A stretch of DNA of 64,000 nt, from assembly GCA_000934385.1 (NCBI GenBank), contig KN880435.1, positions 186,001 through 250,000 on the forward strand, given 5' to 3'. Shown piece by piece: positions 48,098 to 60,015 of this stretch (within the stretch, counting starts at the first letter, position 1; each line of letters starts with the position of its first letter). The notes beneath the pieces were generated by a model. That model searched no databases and was not told where the DNA came from. It was given only the letters and a program-made list of their open reading frames with translations. A program made the position numbers and the translations under genes. The stretch comes from Cylindrobasidium torrendii FP15055 ss-10. Taxonomy: Eukaryota > Basidiomycota > Agaricomycetes > Agaricales > Physalacriaceae.

Positions 48098-49396
48098 ATG
48101 GCCTGGTTCGAAGAAATCCCAGCATCGATATACCAGGAGCGGCGCGCAGAGGGAACGGGTGGGAATCCAGCGACTGTTGCGTACGCTCTTCCTTTGTCAT
48201 TCCCGATGTAGCTATCTAACACAAGATGCATAGCTATGGACCTATGCTTATTGGAATGATGTTTAATTTGATGCTCTACGGCGTGGTGTTGAGCCAAACG
48301 TACATCTACCTCACGTCGTACAAGAAGCGCGACAAGCTGTGGATCCAAATCCTTGTCCTCTTTCTCCTTGTTGCGAACACAGCAAACTCTGTTTTTGTCT
48401 CTGCCGATGTGTACATAGCACTTGTGATTAACTATGGTGCGTATTTGTCCCTTAACTGCTTCCCGCGGTGTGTGGTTGTGGTAGGCTCATCTACGGTCAC
48501 AGACAATGCCCCGTACCTCAAGGACTGCACTTGGCTCTTTATCACGAATCCAATCATCACCGGTGTCGTAGGAGCAGCATGTCAAGTTTTCTTCTGCTGG
48601 CGCGTCAAGGTTCTCACCCGTAGCTGGGTACTTTCTGGCATCGTTGTGATCATTTCGATCGTGGGCATGATTGGCAGCATCATGTTCTCTGCGCATTTGG
48701 TTCACACACCGGCCTTCCTCAGCTTTACCGACTTCAAGCAAATCGTGATTCTATGGCTTGTATGCGCCTGTGCGGCAGACGTCGCCATTTCGGGAATTAT
48801 GGTGTGGTATTTGCGCAAACATAAGACAGGGTTTGAACGGTCTGACGAGCTTGTTGACCGCATCATACGAGGTGCGTCGCCCCCGCACTCTTCAATAACT
48901 GATATCGTTGACGCTTTCGTGATAGTCACTGTTCAGACAGGCATCATTACATCCTTTGCCGCTTTCATTGACATGATTGTTTATCTTGTCAATCCCTCTG
49001 CCCTGCATCTACTCTTCAACGTCGTGCTCACCAAGCTATACACCTGCACCATGCTCAGTAGCTTGAACTCGAGAGGCAAGACACGTCTCTTTAGCTCTCT
49101 TTCCGTGACTAATATATCCTCTAGGTGGTTGGCAATACTCTGGTTCGAATGGTGGCTCGAACTCGCAATCAGGCGGGAACATGGTCAGCACGATTGGCGG
49201 CTCACAAGGACGCAACAAACGGACGGCGCATGGGTCAATAAATCCCACGGCTACGCATACGCGCCCCGAGGTGTTTGTGCATGTCGAGCACATGGAGCTG
49301 CAGGATACACCGTCCCGGCGAACGTTCAAGGTTGGGGACGATGACAGCAGGAGCGAGGGCGAATGGGATACTAAAGTCACGAACAATATCGTATAA
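48098..49396 (+). CDS. DUF6534-type seven-helix membrane protein
   Basis: Family expanded in Agaricomycetes, function unknown, with a GPCR-like seven-helix plan. Exon 1 (48098..48180) joins at a 53-nt intron to give NPATVAYGPMLIGMMFNLML. Seen: YGPMLIG, KRDKLWIQILVLFLLVANT, TWLFITNPIITGVVGAACQ, FFCWRVKVLTRSW, ILWLVCACAADVAISGIMV, WYLRKHKTGFERSDELVDRIIR, then VTVQTGIITSFAAFIDMIVY and TKLYTCTMLSSLNSR. All are family signatures. A cytosolic Gly/Ser-rich and charged tail follows. The last intron most simply uses a GC donor (GCAAG, 49076..49124), giving SLNSRGGWQYSGS. A GT donor at 49085 would also keep frame. Confidence 0.86.
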
Positions 49397-49452
49397 TACA
49401 TCAGGATAAACACGAGAACCTGATCCTTGAATGTGGTAGCATAGACAACAAA

Positions 49453-51159
49453 TTAGATGGCAAGAGAGTATCTACAAGAATATAGTTTCGAATGACACCA
49501 AACAGAAAAATAGCGGTTTGGTTCTTGCTCCGTATCTGTAACTTCTCTGAGCAAAGACTCTGAACAATGTCCAGAGAGATTATCGTCGATAGCAACCAGC
49601 TTCCTGCCCTCTGGGACGCCCGCCAAAGCCCTAGTAGCTTGTGCATCTGCCGCCGTTGAATGACTGGCTGGTAGGCGTGTTATACGTCCCACAATGCTTC
49701 TAATCACGAACGTCTCTAGACCGTTCGCACCGAAGAAATCATCTGGCCATAGGCATTCGCTGAGCAGTGACCCCGACAGCCATCCACCGGGAACCGATTC
49801 AGGCATCGGCACATTGACTTCGAGCGATTTGAGATGGGGAAACACTTTGCGGGCTACGCAGACTAGATTGCTGTCCAGATTTTTTCCAAGAGATATCGTC
49901 AAATGCCTGAGGGATTGAAACCGAAGGTGTATTGCAGCAGCGTCTCCGAGAAGGTCTGGTAATGTTGCACCCTCCAAGTCACTCAGGCGGAGCTCTTGTA
50001 AGCGCGGTGCAAGGAGACCCTTGAGGAGGGGTGCCATGGAATGCGAACGTCCATTAAGAGTGAGCACCATCGCAGAGTTCAATTCGACAGGTCGGTCTTC
50101 CTGTCTTCCGTTCGGTATAAATTGGAGATCGACGTGTGTACAATTCAAGAGCTGCTTGAAGAAGCTACTTTGAATTTGCCCGGCGGTCGTTTTCGACACC
50201 CATGGGATCCATGTGTGTTTAAACTGTCGTAACTGAAAGAAAGGAAAATCGCCAAGGCAATTCATGATGCCCATGTCAGAGACTTCCAAAGACCGAAGGG
50301 AAGGCAGCGCTGCGCTTGTAAGCTTGGGAAAATCGTTCCCACGACGCCTCCGCCGCTGGCCCTGCGAAGGAACATTGGTAGTAGCAATCGAGATGTGCCG
50401 AAGCCGGCTATACTCGGTGGATGGGTTGTCAAAATAGGCCCAGAAGAAGGGCCTGCTAGTGACGATATCTGCAGACGACCAACGCTGAGACGATTTCATG
50501 AGAATTTGAACGCTGTTGCTGTGAATGTCGTCGGTATTGCCATAGATGTAGACGCGAAGGGGACGATTCTTTGAACGCTCCATGAACAGTTTAAGGAGGT
50601 CCGTTGAGGCTTGATGCGCTGTTATGGCCGCCAAGTCCACAACAACGTCTGCCCAGATAGCACTGTCGGCGAGCGCCGCTTCCCGCCAAGGCCTACAGAC
50701 CTTGGAAAAAATCCACGCAGGGTGGTCGCTAGCGATGCAATGCTGAAGATTGCCGTCAAATAATTCGCGTAGGGTCGGAGAATCTGGGAGAGCGGCGCGA
50801 AATACACAAGAGAGAATTTCGTTAGGGAGCCTGCGGAAGGGATGGACGACCTGAGAGATCTGTTCGATCGAAGTGTCGAGCTCTGCCTTGCATTCAAGCA
50901 GAGACTGGATTTGGATGGCCAATTGTTTTGAATACTCGATTTGTTTGGTCTTGAGGAGCTCTAACTCCAACAGTGTATTTTCAGCCGGCGACAAGTTGTG
51001 ACTGAGATGTGCTGCGATAATTTCCTTTTGCTTGTCGGAACATCGCGGCGCGTAAGATGCCAATGTGCAAGTTCCACTGCAACCACACGCAAGGCATGAC
51101 ATCGAGGCTGAAAGGTATGAGCATGATGAATGGGAAAAGGGAAGTTGAATTTTGACCAA
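49453..51159 (-). CDS. F-box domain protein
   Basis: Single-exon frame of 568 residues. After a Cys-rich start (SCLACGCSGTC) and a coiled-coil stretch (ENTLLELELLKTKQIEYSKQL) comes the F-box-like core: FRRLPNEILSCVFRAAL, then SKVCRPWREAALADSAIW. The rest is a leucine-rich, LRR-like region (LRHLTISLGKNL, LKSLEVNVPMP). This is the common Agaricomycete F-box layout. Such proteins are thought to recruit targets to SCF ubiquitin ligases; the target is unknown. The first Met of the frame is at 51159; MSCLACGC at 51102 is an equally good start. Confidence 0.8.
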   Translation of the reverse strand: MVKIQLPFSHSSCSYLSASMSCLACGCSGTCTLASYAPRCSDKQKEIIAAHLSHNLSPAENTLLELELLKTKQIEYSKQLAIQIQSLLECKAELDTSIEQISQVVHPFRRLPNEILSCVFRAALPDSPTLRELFDGNLQHCIASDHPAWIFSKVCRPWREAALADSAIWADVVVDLAAITAHQASTDLLKLFMERSKNRPLRVYIYGNTDDIHSNSVQILMKSSQRWSSADIVTSRPFFWAYFDNPSTEYSRLRHISIATTNVPSQGQRRRRRGNDFPKLTSAALPSLRSLEVSDMGIMNCLGDFPFFQLRQFKHTWIPWVSKTTAGQIQSSFFKQLLNCTHVDLQFIPNGRQEDRPVELNSAMVLTLNGRSHSMAPLLKGLLAPRLQELRLSDLEGATLPDLLGDAAAIHLRFQSLRHLTISLGKNLDSNLVCVARKVFPHLKSLEVNVPMPESVPGGWLSGSLLSECLWPDDFFGANGLETFVIRSIVGRITRLPASHSTAADAQATRALAGVPEGRKLVAIDDNLSGHCSESLLREVTDTEQEPNRYFSVWCHSKLYSCRYSLAI

Positions 51160-51446
51160 GCTGGATTGGATTTCAGGGGATAATGAATGGCCCTGGTCAA
51201 GGTTGCAACGCGCCGCGATCGTGCAAGCCGGCCACGCAACAGACGCTACGATTATCGATTCACAAACATTGTTCGACAGCTTTACTTATTGTTAGGCAAG
51301 TACTATTGCAGTGCATATGTATGAATCTCAAATACGAAACTTTGCTTTGTCGCTAATTGTAAAAGTACAGGAAAAGGAATGTCCAAGCACAACTCTGACC
51401 CAGCTTGTCACTCTTGATAACGCTTTACTACTTCTGCTCTATCACC

Positions 51447-54400
51447 TCAAGCATCAGAATCCTCGGAAGATACCTCATCGTCATACAGAACAACAAATTC
51501 ATCGGCACCACCAGCAGTCTGCCCGGTGGACGCATTCGCACGGCCGTCCTCCCAATCCTCGTCAGAGTCGGGAACGCTCACGCCAGAGAAGGAATCATCT
51601 GATCCGTCAAGGGAAATGATGTCCGACGCCGTTGAGTCCGAGCCCGACGACGCAGCAGTCACCGCGGCAGTAGTTGACATCGACATTGGTTCGTGCATTT
51701 GACGAGATGCATCAGCAACGCCGCTAGGCATCATGATGACCGACGAGTTGGACATTCCACTTGGGGACGACATCTGTTCAGACAAGTTGTTGTGCTCGGC
51801 GACAGTGATGCTAGGACAAAGTCAATAACCATGCCGGAAGATTAGAAAATAGTACATACTCAATCCAGATGCTTGCACCGAACAAATGAGTCGTCGAATT
51901 CTTGAGGCGCCAGTATCCGACATAGCGGCCTGGAAGGTCGGGCGCCTTGAGCTCGCCGGTGTACAGATCAATTTCCTCGCCAGACTTGACGGAACCAACA
52001 TCCACGGACGTCACATTCACCCCAGCGGGGTTGAAGCTCTCACCGGCGACGAAAACGAGCCGGGTTGACTCGTCCCAGTCCCTGCCACTGTTCTTCATCC
52101 TCCACGACTTGACAAACTCGGCACCAGGTGGGAAGACCTGGCCATCTGCAACCGTAACGTCCTCGACAAAGTCGGCAGCATAAGGAAGAACAGATTCTTG
52201 TGGGATCTGGGCAGGCTCTTCCTTGGGTGTACGCCATGCAGCAATGAGAGGTTCACGCGGTGTGGGCATGCTCTCAATGACGGGGGTCGCAGTGGTGGGA
52301 GTTGGGATGTCTAGTGGGCGCTGGTCTTTGTTCATGACATCGTTGAGAAGCTCCAAAAGACTGTGCGTGTGTCCCTTCGGCGACTCCTCACGAGTCGCCA
52401 CCAATGGGGTGCTCATCGGGGTGTCGTTGAAGAAGCTGGGACGAGGAGATTCCCCATACAAGATGGTTGACGGCGTGCCAAACGAGTTGGTAATTGTTGT
52501 GTTGGCCGAAACGGCAGCTGGTGGGTTCTCGCTCGCGGGGGTCAAGAACGTGTCCCCCTCAGTCGTCCTGGGACTGGTCGCTGGGGGAGCTTGAAGTAGT
52601 CCAATCAGGTCGGTGAAACTGAGAGGCGGCGGCGCATCAAGCTTGGGGGCAACGGGTGCAACAGGCGACGACAAGAATGGATCATAGCGGATGACCGGCG
52701 GGCTATCATGCACGCTCACCGCCACAGGCTCCGGCTTTGGAGTGGAAAACGGCGAAAACTTGGGGGCTTCGGGAAGACGAAGCTCTTGGTCGTCGAATGA
52801 AAGCTTCCTGCGCAAGTTGGGGACCGACGAATTCTCGTTGAGCGGGGGGTACTGAACGACGGCACGCTCGTATGGATCCTCGGACGCAGACGGAGGCGAT
52901 GGTGACCTGCGCACGCCGAACACTGTATTGCGGAAAAAGTCTGGCGATGGCGAACCGCGAAGAATGCTCGCAGACGGCGGACGACCGTAAAGCATGTCGG
53001 GAGAGGGTGAACGACGGGGAGCGATATCACCCAGAGCACTAGGCGACGGTGTGCGAGACAGATAGTCGGCGGTGTTAAGATACATCGGGTTGTAGGACAA
53101 CGGGGGCGATTCCGGGCGACGGAAGGGATGACGGTTTGCACTCTCAGTGGGACGGAAGAACGAGCGTGTGAGGTCATATTGAGGCCGGTAGGATTGGTGC
53201 GCTGGCTTTTCCCAGGAGGCCTGTGGGACAATGATTGGCGGGGCAGCCGGCATCGAATGCCCATATTCCCAAGCCTTGGGTGGCACTGGCGGCGGAGAGG
53301 ATGCTTCAACCAATGTCGGCGGTGATGGAAGAGGAGGCACAGGAATCGGCATCAAAGGCGGTGACGGCGTTCTCAGTGCGAACGGGTACTGTCCTGGAAT
53401 CGACATGGGGGGTGGATATTGGCCGGGGATGCCCCATCCAGTACTCTCTCTCGAAGGGCTGCGAGTCTGATATGAAAGAGGTGTGCTCATCCTCGATGGG
53501 GGCGCTCGATCCTCACTGCGGCCACGTTCTTCATGCTCAATGAGCGTGGTCCCTCCCACACGATAGACCGTCGGTATGATGGTCTCGGGATCGCGCATCT
53601 TCAACATGGGATGGTTCTCTGGATGTTGCGAGATTGGGAGTGCCTCGCAACCCTCGCAAAGGTCAAAGTCCGGGCAGGTAGCATGCAAGCACTATACAAG
53701 ACAATCTATCAGCGGTCATTGCAAAAAACGCATTCAATCCATACCTTATAACGGATACCGCTTATGACTATGCCACAGACATTGCAAGATGCGTGGTGCT
53801 GGCGACGAGGAGAGAGCTCGGTGGTCTAACTCTCATAAGAAACACGTTATTCAGCGGAGGACGTGGTGACGTACGATGAGGTCGCTGGGATCGGCAATGC
53901 GAACGAACGAGTGGCGAGGATGCTGCTCCGGTGTGATGCTACGAAACTTGTTAGGACTGCGTTCATAGTGAGTCAAGGGATACGCACGCAAAGCAGGCGC
54001 CGCAGGTATCGAAATCGGGGCACGAAGTACATTTCTGGGGGACAGGTGAGTAAGCTCATACTTGTGCCAAACTCGTGGCGTAGGCGCCAGTCGGAGTTGG
54101 CAAGATGGAGGGGAATGCACATACATAGCGTTGTCCACGAATGCGAGAGTCGCACATATCACAAGTCGCATTATGGACCAGGTCCTCCTGGGCGGCGGCG
54201 GCGGCGGGAGGTGTGATGTCGGTGTTGCGGTCACCGACGACATGTACGACGACTCGACCGGGCTCGCGAATGTCAATGAACTCGTGGAATGCGTTGTGTG
54301 TTTCTGCGCCTCCTTCGGAGATGCAGCGGGAGCACAGGTCGAAGTCTAATAACACATGATGAGGCAAAGCAAGTCAGTGAGCAAATGAAGACGGCGCACT

Positions 54401-55602
54401 GCTGCAGTCGAGGCATTTGTGCCTCACACCTTCGATGGTAGTGTTGCAGGAGTCGCAGATGACGCCGTGATGTATGACTGCCGCCGGACCAGTCGGCGGC
54501 TGGGGTGCACGATGTGGCCAACCATCCATGGTGGGGATAATGGGAGGAGGAGAGCAAGGAGGAGGAATGAATGGCGTGACCGGGGTAGGCGGCTCGGCGA
54601 AAGACATAGGACGAGTCACGGGGGGCCACGAGCCAGGATGTGGACTGGGGAATGTGTGACCAAACCCTGTGCAGCCAGGCGACGAGGATGTCCGACAGTT
54701 GGAGCACTGCAAGGAGTCATTAATGGCCGTCACAAATTGTCTCAGACTAAGACCTACCAGCACTGCAGAACAGGTGAGGCAAGCGGGCAACATAGCGAGC
54801 GACTGCATGTCACACTCTGTGCACTTGTTGTTGGACGAGGGGCTGGCAGGACTGGGCGACAGGTCTGCGACAACGTCGTCTAGGTCCTTCTTGAAGTCGG
54901 AGATAAGCTGGCTGACGTCTTGCCTGGCTGCGCTCACGGAACAGCACGCAGTCTGTGACTGTGACTGCGCCATGGAATAGTGACGGTGCGGCCACATGGG
55001 TGGCAGCACAGGCGGGGACATGAAGTGGTGTGGTCCTTTATCCGTATCCGTTGGGTGTGCCATCCCTGGTGATGGGAAGAGCACTGGCGGCGGCGGTGGC
55101 GGCGGCATAGGACCGTGACTGTGACCGTAACCATTTCCAGTATGAGGGAACGAGGGAAGTGAGATATGGTGCAGCGGGGGGAGCGGCGGCAGAGCGGGCG
55201 GAGTCCTCCAAGGAATGAAACCGTAGGGGTGTTCACGCTCAGAGCCTGCTGGAGTGTCGTCAAAGACGTCGAACTTGAGAAGAGGGTTTGGCCACGGTCC
55301 GCCGATGCTGGGGTTCGCCAGTCGCTGACTGTATTCTTTGGCGTCGTGCACCTCACGGCCTATCAATATGCGCGCATCCGAGCCGTCTGCAGAAAAGAGA
55401 AGCTGCTTGAGGTAGAAATTACGCCCAAGGTGTGGGAAAATCTGGTTAAGCTGCGAATGCGTAAGTGATAAGCGACCCAGGCAAGCGCCGTAGCCAAGCA
55501 GCGCACCTGGTTGTACAGCTGGGCAAAAGAGGGAAACGAGGTCGAATCTTCAAATGAGAATTTGCGAGTTTCCCCACGATAAGTGGCCTTGACGTTGAAC
55601 AT
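51447..55602 (-). CDS. NBR1: NBR1-type selective autophagy receptor (PB1, three ZZ, FW domain)
   Basis: About 1,200 residues with many introns. Order: PB1 domain (MFNVKATYRGETRKFSFED to LNQIFPHLG); a linker with CTEC, CLTC and CSNC; ZZ finger 1 (ICDSCNTTIEGVRHKCLDC and FDLCSRC); ZZ 2 (TCDMCDSRIRGQRYKCTSC and FDTCGACF); ZZ 3 (SCNVCGIVISGIRYKC and DFDLCEGCE); a ~450-residue Pro-rich region; and the FW/NBR1 domain (FVEDVTVADGQVFPPGAEFV, SWRMKNSGRDWDE, YVGYWRLKN). The C-terminus ends with an acidic LIR-like DEFVVLYDDE. No UBA domain is seen. NBR1 proteins link cargo to Atg8; in fission yeast Nbr1 carries hydrolases to the vacuole with its ZZ fingers. ZZ cysteines are complete only after splicing out ~50-nt introns. 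Confidence 0.88.
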
Positions 55603-55937
55603 GGTGACCGCTCTCTTGGATGGTGAGTCGCCAAGGGGGGAGTGATACGCAATAGCACCGCAGCCGAGATTCTTTATGACCCATCCGGCCGGCATTGCAC
55701 GTGCCTTCTGTGGCGCAGCTTCTTTAACACCGCCTGGGCTTTTCGGAGACTCCTGCTCAACAGCTAAAATGAACGGTCCATTTTGATGGGATATTTGACC
55801 TTTCTCGCTTTAACTCGATTTTAAAAATACGTGTTGACTCTGCAGTAGCTGTCTCCGGATTTGCCTGAGCAACTCCCTTCAAATAGTTTATTTCTACAGT
55901 ATTCTAATGTGCAGCTTCAATTCGTGTTTCACCAGTA

Positions 55938-56891
55938 CTATCCAATCTGAATCCTCCCCACTCGACAACCCAGTAAGCCATTCATAATCAATACCCACGT
56001 CCCATCCTTCAGATCCTTTGGTCTTCTGTCTGTCTGAGGTGTCGTTTCCCGAATGCGCTTTTCCTCGAGTAGCCACCGGCGCATTATCCCAGGCAAGCAC
56101 CCTGTCGCCAGCCTCGGCGTCAGCCACGTCCCTTCTGCCTCGTCAAAGAAAGCTATGTTGCTAAACGAGCCCTCTGTGACGACCCCACCCAGATTAAACA
56201 GCACAACCTCCGTAGGCTGCTCAGGCGACGACACAGATGGCAAACCTGCACGCGCGCGCGCTGCATCGTAGTGTTGTCGCTGCGTCGTCTTCGTTGTCGT
56301 GAACAGTGAGGTTGGCGTCGGCTGCGTATCGACCCGCACAGTGAAAATGGGTCCATAAATCTTGCCGCGATTGCTGTCCCATGGCTTGAAGAACGCCGCC
56401 GACGTGGGATCAGTCGAAAGATCTGACAGCGGCGGCGTCGGCGTCACGCCAATATTCAGCACGCCAGAGCGCCTGCATAACAACGAGTGATGATTAGCAT
56501 CGCACGGTGGAATTCGAAAAGAACGGAGAAAGTACACACGAGACGGTGAAGCGGACCTGCAGGACCGTTGATAATTGAGAATCAATAAAAGACCCCTCTC
56601 CAATTCGCAAAGGTTATGACATACCTTACAAGGTTGGCTGGATGCACCCGATGTAGCTTTTACAGCCATGAGAGCAGCCGCTTTGAACTCGGAATATGTT
56701 TGAAAGACAGGTGACACCAGCTGTACGCCATGCACATCGGCGGCATGCAGCAGGCGCTCGTAATGATACGGCAAAATCAGAAATGGCGATGGTTCGCCAA
56801 AATCCTTGTTCCACCCAAGTTCGAGCAGTTTGGGGTCATAGCGTGCTGTGCTGAGCAGCTCGTATGATGGTGGTGAAGAGATAGATGCCAT
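55938..56891 (-). CDS. Class IV PLP aminotransferase, aminodeoxychorismate lyase-like
   Basis: Fold-type IV PLP enzyme related to Abz2, which makes p-aminobenzoate for folate. Three exons: removal of introns at about 56560..56626 and 56475..56542 gives QPCKVRFTVSRSGVLNIGV. Seen: LPYHYERLLHAADVHGV, HYDAARARAGLP, the PLP-phosphate region VTEGSFSNIAFF, and LTPRLATGCLPGIMRRWLLEE, then WVLIMNGLLGCRVGRI. The catalytic Lys position is occupied by Thr/Gln in TTKTTQRQHYD as far as I can align, where Abz2-like fungal proteins often have K(T)xxR. This needs an alignment. Start MASISSPPSYEL at 56891. Confidence 0.78.
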   Translation of the reverse strand: MASISSPPSYELLSTARYDPKLLELGWNKDFGEPSPFLILPYHYERLLHAADVHGVQLVSPVFQTYSEFKAAALMAVKATSGASSQPCKVCHNLCELERGLLLILNYQRSCRSASPSRVYFLRSFRIPPCDANHHSLLCRRSGVLNIGVTPTPPLSDLSTDPTSAAFFKPWDSNRGKIYGPIFTVRVDTQPTPTSLFTTTKTTQRQHYDAARARAGLPSVSSPEQPTEVVLFNLGGVVTEGSFSNIAFFDEAEGTWLTPRLATGCLPGIMRRWLLEEKRIRETTPQTDRRPKDLKDGTWVLIMNGLLGCRVGRIQIG

Positions 56892-57115
56892 CGAGGACGG
56901 CCCGTACCGAGTGCGGCGACTCGAATCCGCTAAATTGGCAATTCGGCCCTTTTTATCCCAGCTTTTCTACCGACGCGTGCCGTTCGTGCTGGGTGAAGTC
57001 TGGAGCAACGAGGGCGCGTTCCCTCCTTCCACGTGAACGTAAGCAACTGGGCGGCCCACCCTACGGATAGTTGACAAAGAATGAAATATCTGGTCATTGA
57101 AATACTCGGTCAGGC

Positions 57116-60015
57116 TCATAATACATCTACGTCCATGTCATCAGCACCCCCAAACATCCCATCATCCATCTCGCTCAACACATAATCAATGGTATAGCTC
57201 TCCTGCACTAACTTTTCCATGCGCGCCAGATGCCGTTCAGTGTACGGCAAGAGTGAATCCACCAACTCCTTGAGTGCTGTGCTGCCCCTACTGTCTCCTT
57301 CATCACCCAGATGCGCAGAGAATGCTTTGCTAACATCCTCAGCTGCCCGCAACTTGACAACAGCATACAAAACTTGCTGCGCAACACCGCTTGTCCTTGC
57401 GTTCGCGTTCCAATCCCGGACGTAGCGCAGCAGCTTGGCAAGATCAGGACCGTACAACGTCCTTATTACCTCGTCAACTGCTTTGCTGCCCGACACCGAG
57501 GTCTCGGCGTCTTCAGAGGTTGCACTCAAATCCCGGAATAGTTTGAGCAAGCGCCCGGGTTGTTCCATTGCCAACGCCAGGGTGATTGCCCGACGGTAAT
57601 CCCGAAGGACCAAATAATTTTGGAAATCTTGTTCTCTGATTACCTGTTAGCATCACACGGGAGACCGGAAAAGATGGACAAACTTTGCAACAAGATCAGC
57701 GCGTGCAGCTTCCTTCTCTAGTTGTTCCTCCTCGGTGCTGTCCTCCCAGAAGGTAATCACCGAGTCGGCCGCGCCAGACAGAATCGTCTTGTCATCCGAG
57801 CTCACGGTCATCGCCCACACCTGTTCGTTTGTTAGCTCACTCATATTTTCGGGAGGTATTAAAGCAACCTTGTCCTCGTGGTTATCTAGTGTTGTTGCAC
57901 ACTCCTCCGTACGCACATTCCACACCTTCACCAACCCATCCGACCCAGCGCTCACCAACTGCATGCCGAGATTCAAGAACTCAACACGCAAAACAGAATT
58001 CGTATGTCCTTCAAACGTCTTCACGCATGTAAAGTCTTCCAAGTTCCAGAGCTTCACAGTCTTGTCGCCGCTTCCTGTCGCCAGCACACGCTCTGCCCGC
58101 CCAAACTTCACAGACCATACACCTCGCTTGTGACCTTTGCATACACCAATTTCCTTCAGCGTCGCAGTTGCCCCGCGACCCGATGGCGTGTACACGACCT
58201 CGAATACCTTGGCTGTCCGATCCTGTGAGCCAGAAACGACAAATCTGTCGTTTGGCGCAACATCCAACGAATTGATGTCCTTCTCATGCGCCTTAACCGT
58301 GACCAGACTCTTGCAATGGACCGCATCACCCCCAGCAGTCGTCGGTACTTCTGAGAGATCCCAAAGCTTGATGGTCCGGTCTTGACTGCCAGTGACGAGG
58401 AAGACAGGCGATCCTTCCTCAGTTTTGCGTGACATGGCCACTGCGCCGACACTCTCGGCATGTCCCCCACACACCCCAACACACCCATATCCCCACTCTT
58501 CTCCTTCCCGGGGTGCCCAAAGTCGAGCTGTACGGTCCTTGCTGCCGCTAGCAAGAAGGCGGCCATCTGGCCCATGGTCAAGCGTCAACACGATTTCGCT
58601 GTGGCCCTCGAGTAGCCGAGCATCCATATCCTTTGCGTCGTAAACACGGACAAGAGAAGAGTTGGTCGCAACGGCCACATGCGAATCATTTGCGCCTAAG
58701 AATGTTGCATCCACAATCTCGTCGTTGTACCCAATAAGACGACGAGTAAGCGCGCGGGAGGTGAGGGAGTGGAAAAGGATGTTTTGGTCGGCATGTACAG
58801 ATACCAGCACAGAAGTTGATGGATTATATCTACGGTTCATTAGCCTAGCACAGCAAGAGGATAGAAAATACTCACAAAACATCCACAATTTGCCTTTGCT
58901 CCTCCTGGTCGTCCGATATTTGGGTTGTTGCTTCTGTCCCAAGCTTGAAGAGTACATTCGCATCGCGCACACTCCAAATTTTGATGACACCATTCTCACC
59001 ACCAGTGTAGAATCGTAGATTTGTGGGAATGTCCGAGGTAGAGCCTGTGAGGTCCTCATCAAAACCAAGGAGGCCAGCCGCCTCTACGCGCTCGAGGATG
59101 GGTATAGTCTTTAAAAGCTTCGGTGCCGACTCTTTTCCCTTTCCCTTTTTCTTCGTATCTCCATTTCTCCCAACACCCACAAGCTCCCAAAGGAACACCA
59201 CTGAATCTCGACCACCAGAAAGCAAAAATTTGCCATCCGCCGAAACATCCAATGCTCTGGGGACAGAGACATGCCCGTCCAGGATGGCAGCGGGTTTCGA
59301 AGTGGCCTTCGAAGCCTCGGAGAGCTCGAATATCCGAATGCGTGTGTCCACTGACGCCGTGATGAGTTGCATCTGTGCACGTTGGGATATCGAGGATGGG
59401 TCTTGTGGATAGTTGAACTTCAGCGCGCTGACAACGCCACCATGGCCTTTGAAAACGTGTGTAATGTAGCCTCTGAGGATGTCCCAGACCTTGACTACGC
59501 CGTCCGCCGAGCCTGACGCCATGTAGGTCGAAGTTGGATCCACGGTAGAGACATGGACAGGTGAGTCGTGGGCTTTTGCTATAACGCGTAGTGGTTGTAC
59601 CGGGTCGGCCAGTGCTTCAACATCCCTTGGGAGCTCGAATACGCGAAGGGAAAGCGACGCGCTAAACGCGATGAGGTGGGTGGACGATGGGGATACACAG
59701 ACGGATGTGATAGATTGAGTGTCCTGTTTTTTTGGTTAGTAGAGATGGCAAAGGGAAAGAAAATCAATAGCTACACCCGCAAAAGTGCATATTTGCGCGC
59801 CGGTAGCTACGTCCGTGAGCAAAAGCTCTTCTCCGACGCATGTTATAAGCCTCTGTCCGTCTGCAGTGATCGCGACTGGTCCTCCAGTATACAACGGTGG
59901 AATCGTTCGCGCCTTTTTGAAGCTTCGAACATTATTAGTCCTTAGGTTGCGGCAGACTGTGGACCCTAACTTACGAGGTCTTCAGCTTCGGTTTGCCTAC
60001 AAGTGCTATAGCCAT
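57116..60015 (-). CDS. UTP13: UTP13/TBL3, WD40 protein of the small-subunit processome
   Basis: U3 snoRNP (UTP-B) component needed for early cleavage of pre-rRNA. About 860 residues. The spliced N-terminus reads MAIALVGKPKLKTSFKKART. Two tandem WD40 propellers follow, with clear repeats such as MASGSADGVVKVWDI, LLASGSKDRTARLWAP, VVSGSQDRTAKVFEV, LATGSGDKTVKLWNLEDF, LVSAGSDGLVKVWNV and ILSGAADSVITFWED. The C-terminal Utp13 helical domain begins YLVLRDYRRAITLALAMEQPG and runs to LSEMDDGMFGG. Each propeller repeat is intact. Introns are short. Start at 60015 is the ATG before MAIALV. Confidence 0.92.
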
